Under the pieces are notes generated by a model, which saw only the letters and a list, made by a program, of their open reading frames with translations, was not told where the DNA came from and made no database searches. From Clostridiales bacterium (GTDB lineage Bacteria > Bacillota > Clostridia > Oscillospirales > Acutalibacteraceae): a stretch of 7,232 nucleotides of DNA. Shown here piece by piece: positions 1 to 5,786 of this stretch (the first letter of the stretch is position 1; every line of letters starts with the position of its first letter). The position numbers were made by a program, and so were the translations under genes. The stretch spans positions 1-7,232 of the forward strand of contig DXXH01000042.1 in the NCBI GenBank assembly GCA_019416395.1, in the 5' to 3' direction.

Positions 1-64
1 CCACCATCTGCTTGATTTTATCCATGGTAACGCCCAGCAAATTGTTCACTTGATTATCGCTCAT
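1..64 (-). CDS. ytfJ: YtfJ/GerW-like sporulation protein, N-terminal fragment
   Basis: Only the first 21 codons are inside the window; the gene runs off the left edge. The peptide begins MSDNQVNNLLGVTMDKIKQM, which resembles the start of the YtfJ/GerW family (a short amphipathic helix of the type xxLMxxTMxxIKxM). In Bacillus subtilis, YtfJ (GerW) is a spore protein that affects germination in response to some nutrients. The start is well supported: ATG at 64 is preceded by AGGGTG with a 7-nt spacer, and it overlaps the stop of the upstream DUF2953 gene by four bases (ATGA). A DUF2953 gene followed by ytfJ is the known ytfI-ytfJ pairing of spore formers, and this context supports the call as much as the peptide does. 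With 21 residues the identification remains probable rather than certain. Confidence 0.72.
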   Translation of the reverse strand, partial: MSDNQVNNLLGVTMDKIKQMV

Positions 65-729
65 TTTGTTTCACCCTGCTTTCGCGTCCGCGAAATCCTT
101 TCTCTCTGATCTTCTGTGGCTTGTAGCTTTCTAAAAAACGGAAGTACCTTATAAAGTAGTATAAGCCCTTCTTTGAGGAAAAACAACATCTGAACAGACG
201 CAGTTCCAGAAAATTCTATCCGATAATCCTGGCTGTTATAATCTAAATCGACGGTCACTGACTTCTTCCTACAGGGAAAGATTCCAAACAGTGTTCCACA
301 GGCCGTATAAACCACCCCGCACACCTGGCCATACAAAACCGCTCCCGCCGCGGCGTCCTCTTTCCCACCCAGGCACACATACAGATCAAATCTTTTCAGC
401 TTCACTTTTTTCAGAAGCTTTGCGGAAACGGTTCCAACTGTCTGAGCCAACTCCTTCAAGGAACGCAAAAATCCCTTGAGTCCTTCGCGGCGGAGCAGCT
501 TTTTTAATTTCTTTCCAAGATCTCCTGAGGACGAGGAAGGGTTTTCCTGGGGTTCCGTGCCTTCCGGTGGTTCCCCCTCATCGCCTTCAGCGGTTATTGG
601 AAAACGTAAAAACAAATAGCTAACCCGGGCGGTAAATCCTTCCCGGAAGTTTACCTCTAACTTGATGGGCGCTAACAGCAGCACCGCCAGAAGCAACAGG
701 ACCGCCCCAATCACAAGAAGAGGAATCAT
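61..729 (-). CDS. DUF2953 (YtfI-like) membrane-anchored protein
   Basis: This encodes a 222-residue protein of unknown biochemical function. Residues 2-22 are a continuous hydrophobic segment with no charge, so it is probably an N-terminally anchored membrane protein. Residues 48-70 are an acidic, Pro/Ser-rich low-complexity linker, followed by a Lys/Arg-rich stretch (73-112). The DUF2953-like part is about 110-195, with the pattern DLYVCLGGKEDAAAGAVLYG followed by a strand-rich segment ending in FSGTASVQ and a second hydrophobic stretch at 181-197. The C-terminus (200-222) is highly charged. It follows scpB by 15 nt, has a modest AAAGG site 10 nt before its ATG, and overlaps the ytfJ-like start by 4 nt, suggesting translational coupling. 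In B. subtilis the DUF2953 gene ytfI also precedes ytfJ, so a sporulation-related role is inferred from context only. Confidence 0.8.
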   Translation of the reverse strand: MIPLLVIGAVLLLLAVLLLAPIKLEVNFREGFTARVSYLFLRFPITAEGDEGEPPEGTEPQENPSSSSGDLGKKLKKLLRREGLKGFLRSLKELAQTVGTVSAKLLKKVKLKRFDLYVCLGGKEDAAAGAVLYGQVCGVVYTACGTLFGIFPCRKKSVTVDLDYNSQDYRIEFSGTASVQMLFFLKEGLILLYKVLPFFRKLQATEDQRERISRTRKQGETK

Positions 730-744
730 ACTCTCACAGCCTTT

Positions 745-1281
745 CTAAAAGCTAAGCTGTCCTTCCTTCGTGGTGGAGTCTTCCTCATCATTTTGCGGCG
801 GTGGAGGAAGCTCCTCAATGGAGGAAAGCTGAAAGCAGCGCAAAAATGTTTCGGTTGTTCCGTAAAGCAGCGGACGGCCTGGAAGCTCCAGACGCCCCCG
901 TTCTTCCAACAAATCCTTCTGCATCAGACTGCTGATTACACCGGAGCAATCCACACCACGCACCTGTTCCACAAATGCTTTTGTCACAGGCTGGTTGTAA
1001 GCTACGACCGCCAAGACTTCCATCGCCGCCTGGGATAAGGGAGTGTTGCGCTTTAGATCCAGTACTTCCCGCACCGGCTCCACAAACGCCGGATTGGTAC
1101 AAAACTGAGCGCTTTCCCCCAGCCGCAGCAAATGCACTCCGCTTTGAGGCGTATTGTATTTTTCCTGGAGAATCCCAACGATTTGCTCGATCACCGGGGT
1201 GCGTACCCCCAGCACTTGGGCGATACGTTCCAAAGAAACTGGTTCCCCACCAGCAAAGAGAATCGCTTCTGTTTTCCCCAT
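745..1281 (-). CDS. scpB: Segregation and condensation protein B
   Basis: ScpB (178 residues) dimerises and binds ScpA to form the accessory part of the Smc-ScpAB condensin, which organises and segregates the nucleoid in the cytoplasm. Two winged-helix domains are visible: the first at about 4-75 (KTEAILFAGGEPVSLERIA), and the second at about 80-155, with the hallmark LSQAAMEVLAVVAYNQPVTK near 82-101, RGVDCSGVI at 108-116 and GRLELPGRPLLYGTTETFL at 129-147. An acidic, Pro-rich tail (159-178) is typical of low conservation. The frame stays open about 300 nt further upstream inside scpA, but homology begins only at the ATG at 1281. That ATG has AGGAAG at 1287-1292 with a 5-nt spacer. It starts 14 nt after the scpA stop, the usual scpA-scpB pairing. 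Confidence 0.96.
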   Translation of the reverse strand: MGKTEAILFAGGEPVSLERIAQVLGVRTPVIEQIVGILQEKYNTPQSGVHLLRLGESAQFCTNPAFVEPVREVLDLKRNTPLSQAAMEVLAVVAYNQPVTKAFVEQVRGVDCSGVISSLMQKDLLEERGRLELPGRPLLYGTTETFLRCFQLSSIEELPPPPQNDEEDSTTKEGQLSF

Positions 1282-1295
1282 AAGTTCTTCCTGAT

Positions 1296-2009
1296 TCAGT
1301 GCTTTTTCCCCCAGTCCAATAATCTCACTTCGCTGTTTTCTCCTTCGCCTTCTACCCGCAAGCGATGGTTTTTCACCAGTTCCAACACCGCTAAAAACGC
1401 CGCTACCCGCTGGGAACGGTCTTTTTTTCCGGCAAAAAGCGCCGCGTAGGATATGGATTTTTTCTTCCACAGCTGCCGCAGAATAGCAATTGCCTGAGAA
1501 GCTACAGACACAATCTTTCTCGATACCAAAGCGGAAAAATTCTCCGGCTTGGGTGGCAGAAGGCTGCGCCCTTTCCCCCAAGCGGACACCAATGCCTGGG
1601 CAATTTCCTGCGGATCGTGAATTCGCTTATAGGTGTTGTCCACTGGAAGAGGTTCCGGCGGGCGGGCAATCTGATCGAAGGAGCACTGTCTCGCCAAAAT
1701 GGCAGCCACTTTCTTGCACTGCTCGTACTCCAACAGCTGGCCGGTAAGCTCCGCCCGGGGATCTTCCTCTTCCTCATGACGGGGCAGCAAGGATGCAGCT
1801 TTGATCTGTACCAGACGGGCAGCCATCTCTAAAAATTCACTGGCAACGTCCATATTCTCTTCCCGCATTCGGTCGATCTGCTCCATATATTGGTCCAGCA
1901 GCTCCGCGATGGGGATATCATAGATATCCAGCTTATTCTTGGCAATGAGAGTCAGCAGCAAGTCCAGCGGCCCATCGAACACCTCTAAATGGTATTCCAG
2001 CTTCTCCAT
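1296..2009 (-). CDS. scpA: Segregation and condensation protein A (kleisin)
   Basis: ScpA (237 residues) is the bacterial kleisin that bridges the two Smc heads and binds the ScpB dimer. The N-terminal Smc-neck-binding part shows the family signature FDGPLDLLLTLIAKNKLDIY (11-30) followed by DIPIAELLDQY. The helix ASEFLEMAARLVQIKAASLL (56-75) is equally characteristic. An acidic stretch (79-86) leads into the central ScpB-binding region, and residues about 160-235 form the C-terminal winged helix, with RVAAFLAVLELVKNHRL at 201-217. Length is normal for the family. The ATG is only 3 nt after the stop of the M50 protease gene and lacks a good Shine-Dalgarno at normal distance (AAGG is 1 nt away, GGGG is 11 nt away), so it probably depends on translation of the upstream gene. 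Confidence 0.96.
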   Translation of the reverse strand: MEKLEYHLEVFDGPLDLLLTLIAKNKLDIYDIPIAELLDQYMEQIDRMREENMDVASEFLEMAARLVQIKAASLLPRHEEEEDPRAELTGQLLEYEQCKKVAAILARQCSFDQIARPPEPLPVDNTYKRIHDPQEIAQALVSAWGKGRSLLPPKPENFSALVSRKIVSVASQAIAILRQLWKKKSISYAALFAGKKDRSQRVAAFLAVLELVKNHRLRVEGEGENSEVRLLDWGKKH

Positions 2010-2012
2010 ACC

Positions 2013-2708
2013 TTATAATACCCCAAAGAAGTGGAACGGCGCCCGTGCCAAAGTGAAAATGATCTGGGCAAAAAAGTTTTGCGCCACCACCAACGGCCCG
2101 GAAAGGGCTCCGGAAAGCAACAACAGGAACATCACCATGGTAAACACGTTTTGATACCGGTAAAGGGTATAAAGCGTCCGGTTGCTGAGGAACGCCCCTA
2201 CGATCCGGGAACCGTCCAAAGGCGGAATGGGGATCAAATTGAACACCGCCAGGGAAATATTCACCACCACGTAATAATACAAAACGTTATACACAAAAAT
2301 GGTAAATCCGTTTGCCGGCGAAAACGCTTCCATCACAGCCACGAGGACAGCACCCACCAGCGCCGCCAACAGATTGGAGACCGGTCCCGCCAAAGCGGTA
2401 ATGGCCATATCCCGGCGTGGATTTTTAAAATACCGGCTATCCACTGGCACGGGTTTCGCCCAACCAAAACCAAAAAGGATCAGCGCCAATGCACCAAAGG
2501 GATCCACACTGGCAAGAGGATTGAAAGTCAAACGTCCCTCCAGCTTGGCTGTGGGGTCCCCCAGTTTATTTGCCACCCAACCGTGGGCAAACTCATGCAG
2601 GGGCAGAATACATAAAATGACAAAGACAATGGAAATTACCTGGGCGGCTACACTCCAGATATCAACAGGTTGGCCCGCAAGCAGGCTCCGAATCACGCTG
2701 AAAAACAT
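2013..2708 (-). CDS. M50-family site-2 protease-like membrane metalloprotease
   Basis: This 231-residue polytopic membrane protein belongs to the M50 (site-2 protease) family, whose members cleave substrates inside the membrane using a zinc ion. The zinc motif HEFAH (HExxH, residues 38-42) lies in hydrophobic context (ILPLHEFAHGW). The third ligand motif NLIPIPPLDG (157-166, NxxPxxxLDG) is intact, so it is predicted to be active. Hydrophobic segments are visible at about 20-37, 73-83, 103-126, 136-163 and 189-213. There is no PDZ domain, which fits the short YwhC-like subgroup rather than RseP. The start is supported by a strong AAAGGAGGT site (2714-2722) with a 5-nt spacer. It is the first gene of the leftward operon, 3 nt upstream of scpA. 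The substrate is unknown; proximity to ytfI/ytfJ-like genes hints at, but does not prove, a sporulation link. Confidence 0.92.
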   Translation of the reverse strand: MFFSVIRSLLAGQPVDIWSVAAQVISIVFVILCILPLHEFAHGWVANKLGDPTAKLEGRLTFNPLASVDPFGALALILFGFGWAKPVPVDSRYFKNPRRDMAITALAGPVSNLLAALVGAVLVAVMEAFSPANGFTIFVYNVLYYYVVVNISLAVFNLIPIPPLDGSRIVGAFLSNRTLYTLYRYQNVFTMVMFLLLLSGALSGPLVVAQNFFAQIIFTLARAPFHFFGVL

Positions 2709-2713
2709 GGAAT

Positions 2714-2761
2714 ACCTCCTTTGTTATAGTGGATTATACCCTATTTCCGGAAAAAACTCAA
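2714..2761 (-). promoter_or_regulatory. Sigma-A-type promoter and RBS of the M50-scpAB operon
   Basis: Reading leftward, a -35 box TTGAGT (2756-2761) is followed after exactly 17 bp by a perfect -10 box TATAAT (2733-2738). Transcription would start near 2726, giving a leader of only about 18-19 nt that consists mainly of the AAAGGAGGT ribosome binding site (2714-2722). The -35 matches the consensus at four of six bases. An AT-rich tract (2762-2777) lies directly upstream and could act as an UP element. Assignment is from sequence only. Confidence 0.75.
2744..2753. repeat. 10-bp perfect palindrome in the leftward promoter spacer
   Basis: TTTCCGGAAA is a perfect palindrome lying wholly between the -35 and -10 boxes of the leftward promoter. 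It shares the half-site TTTCC/GGAAA with a second inverted repeat in the rightward rpmB promoter. It could be an operator, but a 10-bp palindrome in AT-rich DNA can also arise by chance. Confidence 0.4.
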
Positions 2762-2778
2762 TTCTTTTAAAAAAAAAC

Positions 2779-2850
2779 TTGCATTTCCCATGGAAATCTG
2801 ATATAATTCCTATCGTTGTAAATTTGGAGTTATCCCGTTTTAAGGAGGTG
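2779..2850 (+). promoter_or_regulatory. rpmB promoter with extended -10 and strong RBS
   Basis: A perfect -10 box TATAAT (2802-2807) is preceded by TGA, giving an extended -10 (TGnTATAAT). A weaker -35 box TTGCAT (2779-2784) sits 17 bp upstream, directly preceded by nine A residues (2769-2777) that resemble an UP element. Transcription would start near 2814, leaving a leader of about 42 nt that ends in AAGGAGGTG (2842-2850), 5 nt before the rpmB ATG. This is a strong constitutive-looking promoter, as expected for a ribosomal protein gene. Confidence 0.8.
2783..2797. repeat. 15-bp inverted repeat in the rpmB promoter spacer
   Basis: ATTTCC-CAT-GGAAAT has two perfect 6-bp arms around a 3-bp centre. 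It begins within the -35 box and fills most of the spacer of the rpmB promoter. The arm contains the same TTTCC half-site seen in the palindrome of the divergent promoter, but the half-site spacing differs (3 bp here, 0 bp there). Function is unknown. Confidence 0.4.
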
Positions 2851-2855
2851 CAGAT

Positions 2856-3044
2856 ATGGCAAAATGTGATTTCTGCGGTAAGGACGTGTCCTTTGGCATC
2901 AAGGTTTCCCACTCTCATCGTCGTTCTAATCGGACCTGGAAGCCCAACATCAAGCGTGTTAAGGCGGTTGTCAATGGTACTCCCAAGCGCGTGTACGCCT
3001 GCACCCGCTGCTTGCGTTCCGGTAAAGTGACCCGGGCTGTCTAA
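2856..3044 (+). CDS. rpmB: 50S ribosomal protein L28 (zinc-ribbon form)
   Basis: This 62-residue basic protein is L28 (bL28) of the large ribosomal subunit. The signature is clear: MAKCDFCGKDVSFGIKVSHS at the start, then RRSNRTWKPNIKRV (22-35) and a C-terminal ACTRCLRSGKV (48-58). Two CxxC pairs, C4/C7 and C49/C52, make this the zinc-binding (C+) form. The length is typical of Firmicutes. The gene stands alone, transcribed opposite to everything else in the window, from its own extended -10 promoter and with a near-perfect AAGGAGGTG site, and it ends at a strong hairpin terminator. Because this is the zinc-containing form, it would not be the paralogue normally induced under zinc starvation. 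Confidence 0.98.
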   Translation: MAKCDFCGKDVSFGIKVSHSHRRSNRTWKPNIKRVKAVVNGTPKRVYACTRCLRSGKVTRAV

Positions 3045-3083
3045 GCTCTGTTTCACGGAACGGACTGTTCACGGCTTAGAAAT

Positions 3084-3115
3084 AAGGGACCATTCCTTTA
3101 GGAATGGTCCTTTTT
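3084..3115 (+). terminator. Rho-independent terminator of rpmB, probably bidirectional
   Basis: A perfect 10-bp stem GGACCATTCC (3087-3096) and GGAATGGTCC (3101-3110) encloses a TTTA loop. A G-T wobble and two A-T pairs can extend it (AAG at 3084-3086 with TTT at 3111-3113). It is followed by TTTTTC and further T runs up to 3127. It lies 42 nt after the rpmB stop. Read leftward, the same hairpin sits 29 nt after the phospholipase-like gene stop and is followed by CTTATTTCT. It may therefore also end the right-hand operon, though with a weaker U-tract. Confidence 0.92.
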
Positions 3116-3139
3116 CTTTGCTTTTTTATTCGCCCCAAA

Positions 3140-4000
3140 TTAGCCAAAGGGCTTCTCTTCCGTAAGTGCCGACAAATCCCCTGTGTCAAACTCCATCAGA
3201 ATCTTTCCTGCTACGCCCTGCGCTTCTCCATACAGTTCAAAAAAGCTTTGGCAGGAACCTTCCTCACCCCAAGGAGCGTTTCCCACATTGGCGTAATCTA
3301 TGGAATCCTCTTCGGTTAAAGGCACAAGATGACTGGAAATAGAGCTGGGCTTTCCCTTCTCCAACCGGCGAATCAACTTGCGCTTCAAACCTGTCCGGTC
3401 TGTAACCAGCGAAAACACATGGTGTGCATCGTCCATGGCTTGCACCAGCAGCTCCTCTCGGATATCTTCCCCATACAGGGTAAACAACACCTGCCGGTAC
3501 AAGTGGGCAATCTTCCGCTGGACTCCTTCATTTTTCGGGAAGGTTCGCTTCAAAGGCATTTCAGAGGGCAACTTCCCTGTTTCGCACCGCAGCACAATAG
3601 CGTCCAGCGCCGATTCGATCTCCCCATGCATTGTGGAAGCCGTTTCCCAAGGTCTTTGGTCCGCCATTTTTTTGGCTAGCCAATTGATGTAAGGGTGTGC
3701 GGTACAATCCAAAGAGTAATGGCAAACAAATCCCCAAACGTAAGAACGGTATACAGGATCGGGGTGGGATTTGAGAAACTCCCGCATGGCTCCCAACACT
3801 TTGGAAGGGAGTTCTTCATGCAGCCGGCCACCGTATTCCTTCAGGGATTCCCCTTTCCAAAAGGGCAAAAACCGGTGGCAGAAAAAGAAATCCGGCCCTT
3901 GTGCGCCCCAAGCGTAAGCGCAGGAATCCAGAGAAGCTTTCTCCGGCAGGTCATCCCGAACACGTTGGGCAAAATAGTAGTGAGTCAGGCAAGCAGGCAT
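3140..4000 (-). CDS. Zinc-dependent phospholipase C-like protein
   Basis: This 286-residue protein resembles the zinc-dependent phospholipase C / S1-P1 nuclease-like fold (PF00882 type). Candidate metal ligands occur in the order known for Bacillus cereus PC-PLC: H7 in LTHYYFAQ, D37 in WGAQGPDFFF, H61, the pair H94/D98 in CHYSLDCTAHPYI with H102 after it, and HGEIE (H125, E129). The HxxxD and HxxxE motifs are intact, so metal binding is likely. In contrast to the secreted phospholipase there is no signal peptide, and therefore no processed N-terminal Trp ligand. Residues beyond 150 show no motif I recognise. The ATG has AAAGGAG 8 nt upstream and lies 29 nt after the pseudouridine synthase stop, making it the last gene of the operon. 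The substrate is unknown; phospholipase activity is inferred from the family only. Confidence 0.8.
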   Translation of the reverse strand: MPACLTHYYFAQRVRDDLPEKASLDSCAYAWGAQGPDFFFCHRFLPFWKGESLKEYGGRLHEELPSKVLGAMREFLKSHPDPVYRSYVWGFVCHYSLDCTAHPYINWLAKKMADQRPWETASTMHGEIESALDAIVLRCETGKLPSEMPLKRTFPKNEGVQRKIAHLYRQVLFTLYGEDIREELLVQAMDDAHHVFSLVTDRTGLKRKLIRRLEKGKPSSISSHLVPLTEEDSIDYANVGNAPWGEEGSCQSFFELYGEAQGVAGKILMEFDTGDLSALTEEKPFG

Positions 4001-4029
4001 ACTGTCATCTCCTTTACGTTACAGGTAAA

Positions 4030-4908
4030 TCAAAGAATGAACGGCTTTATCCAAGGGAATGCTTCCAACAAATCCTCTGGAAATGGACAAGTAAGTTCTA
4101 CCCCTACGTTAAGAGGCTTACAGGTAAGGGATAGGTGACCGCAGTGCAGTGCCTGACGGTTTATTACCTGACGGGAACCACCATAGAGATCGTCGCCAGC
4201 TAATGGGTAGCCCAGATGGGCCATGTGCACCCGGATCTGATGGGTACGGCCCGTTTTCAGGTGAAGCTCCAAAAGCGTATGGCAATTCTCAGAGGCCAAC
4301 GTTTTCCAATGGGTCACAGCGGGAAGCCCATCGTCACTACATTGACGGCGGATCTTACTCCCCGGCTCTAAAGCAATGGGAGCTTCTACGGTATCCGAAC
4401 CGGAAAGTGTTCCCTGACAGACGGCGTAGTACACTTTTTCTATCCCCGCCGAGGAAGCCGCTACACGATGCTTTCCAATAACCACTAGACCGCTTGTGTC
4501 ACGGTCTAATCGGTAAAGAGGACGAAATGCCGGAGATTGGCCCGTTTTCTGGTAATAAAAGGCCACCCGGTTTAACAGGCTGTCCCGGTCATGCCCAGGA
4601 GACGGGTGAATAGGCATCTGGGCTGGCTTGTCCACAACAAGATAGTCTTGGCTTTCCCACAAAACAGAAAGCGGTCCTTCCACCGGTTCGTACACCGCTT
4701 GTTCCTCTGGAAAACGCAGTTCCAACACATCGCCCCAGGCGAGAAGATCCACGCTTCTACAAGGCTGGCCGTTTTTCAAAACGCCGTCTGCGGTATGCTT
4801 CTGTTTTACAAGCACCCGGGAAGAAAGCCCCAGATAGCACCGGATAAACTCCTTTACGCTGCGTCCGTCCCAATCCTTGGGAACCATATAGGTAACACAC
4901 CGCCTCAT
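4030..4908 (-). CDS. RluA/RluD-family RNA pseudouridine synthase
   Basis: This 292-residue protein belongs to the family that isomerises uridine to pseudouridine in rRNA or tRNA. Residues about 13-65 look like an N-terminal S4-type RNA-binding domain (GRSVKEFIRCYLGLSSRVLV, then LKNGQPCRSVDLLAWGDVLE). The catalytic domain starts near 85 with YLVVDKPAQMPIHPSPGH, has the catalytic motif RLDRDTSGLVV (133-143, nucleophile D135), and ends with LKTGRTHQIRVHMAHLGYPL (217-236) and GDDLYGG. The residue before the catalytic RLD is Tyr, where His is most usual. The loop between 145 and 160 looks a little short. Its ATG overlaps the ispA stop by four bases (ATGA) and has only a weak GGGAAAA upstream, so translation is probably coupled to ispA. 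The exact RNA target cannot be read from sequence, so no symbol is given. Confidence 0.93.
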   Translation of the reverse strand: MRRCVTYMVPKDWDGRSVKEFIRCYLGLSSRVLVKQKHTADGVLKNGQPCRSVDLLAWGDVLELRFPEEQAVYEPVEGPLSVLWESQDYLVVDKPAQMPIHPSPGHDRDSLLNRVAFYYQKTGQSPAFRPLYRLDRDTSGLVVIGKHRVAASSAGIEKVYYAVCQGTLSGSDTVEAPIALEPGSKIRRQCSDDGLPAVTHWKTLASENCHTLLELHLKTGRTHQIRVHMAHLGYPLAGDDLYGGSRQVINRQALHCGHLSLTCKPLNVGVELTCPFPEDLLEAFPWIKPFIL

Positions 4909-5786
4909 TTTTCCCGAGTTGCCAAGGAACGGGCCAGTTCTCTTAGGAAAGACGTGTCTCCCGAAAAAGCGTTTAATGCTTCTTCCGCTTGGGACGTGAA
5001 GGAATCCACCAGCTGCTGGGCCTTTTCCACACCCAGCAGAGAAACATAGTTCCGCTTATCCCGGGCCGAGTCCATACCCACATTTTTACCAAGGGTTTCA
5101 GCGTCTCCCAGCACGTCCAAAATATCGTCCCGAATCTGGAAAGCCATGCCAACGCCTTCCGCGTAACGGTGGGCGTGCTTCAGGATTTCTTCCCCAGCTC
5201 CAGCAGCAACGCACCCCATTTGGCAGGCTGCAGAAATCAAAGCCACTGTTTTTCCCTGGTCCATTTCCCGCAAGAGAGATAAATCCACGTCTTTCCCTTC
5301 GGAATCCAAATCGATGCACTGACCACCCACCATTCCGGCAGGTCCCGCGTACTGGGCCAGAATACGGGCACCACGGACAGCGTCCACACTGGGGCCGGTA
5401 AAGCGCAAGGCCGTTTCAAAGGCGTTTGTCAACAAGCCATCTCCGGCCAGCAATGCCATGGCTTCCCCGTATACCTTGTGATTGGACGGCTTACCCCGCC
5501 GAAGGTCATCATCATCCATACAGGGTAAATCATCGTGAATCAGCGAATAGGTATGGACCATTTCCACAGCGCATGCGAAAGGCAGCGCCATTTCCGGATC
5601 TCCCCCGCAAAGCTCGCAAAAAGCCAGTGTCATTACCGGCCGGATCCGCTTACCCCCTAAAAGCAAACTATACCGCATGGATTCCACCACAGGTTTGGTA
5701 AGGGAATCCGGCTGAGGACAGGGCAAAACCGAGTTCAGGGTTTCTTCCACCTGAGCCAGGTAACGGTCAAAGAGTTCCGTCATCAT
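4905..5786 (-). CDS. ispA: Farnesyl diphosphate synthase (polyprenyl synthetase)
   Basis: This 293-residue enzyme condenses isopentenyl diphosphate with dimethylallyl and geranyl diphosphate to give farnesyl diphosphate, the precursor for undecaprenyl and other prenyl lipids. The first Asp-rich motif is DDLPCMDDDD (85-94), the second is QIRDDILD (217-224, with D220, D221, D224), and the IPP-binding GGKRIRP is at 44-50. The fifth residue before the first motif is Y80 within HTYSLIHDD. In the B. stearothermophilus enzyme the equivalent aromatic limits chain length to C15, so the product is predicted to be FPP rather than a longer prenyl. Two ATGs stand in tandem (5786 and 5783); GAGGA is 5 nt before the first. 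The start lies inside the 3' end of xseB (20-nt overlap), and the stop overlaps the next start. The xseB-ispA order is common in Firmicutes. Confidence 0.96.
   Translation of the reverse strand: MMTELFDRYLAQVEETLNSVLPCPQPDSLTKPVVESMRYSLLLGGKRIRPVMTLAFCELCGGDPEMALPFACAVEMVHTYSLIHDDLPCMDDDDLRRGKPSNHKVYGEAMALLAGDGLLTNAFETALRFTGPSVDAVRGARILAQYAGPAGMVGGQCIDLDSEGKDVDLSLLREMDQGKTVALISAACQMGCVAAGAGEEILKHAHRYAEGVGMAFQIRDDILDVLGDAETLGKNVGMDSARDKRNYVSLLGVEKAQQLVDSFTSQAEEALNAFSGDTSFLRELARSLATREK

Noticed and set aside
1282..1581. Open frame extending scpB by about 100 residues upstream within scpA
   Set aside because: The extension is Arg/Lys-rich, shows no ScpB homology, lies entirely in the scpA coding region, and the ATG at 1281 has a good ribosome binding site.
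2031..2615. 194-residue rightward open frame opposite the M50 protease gene
   Set aside because: It is the antisense shadow of a conserved gene; the product is His/Arg/Gln-rich with no domain and no convincing start signal.
2299..3030. 243-residue rightward open frame spanning the protease gene, the divergent promoters and rpmB
   Set aside because: It runs antisense to a clear M50 protease and out of frame with rpmB, crosses both promoters, and its product resembles no protein family.
3041..3079. CTAAGC/GCTTAG inverted repeat and paired TTCACGG repeats after the rpmB stop
   Set aside because: The 6-bp arms enclose a long unstructured loop and the 7-bp direct repeats are short; this is compatible with chance, and the strong terminator just downstream explains the region.
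3695..4138. 147-residue rightward open frame opposite the phospholipase-like gene
   Set aside because: It is antisense to a gene with intact metal motifs and shows no recognisable domain.
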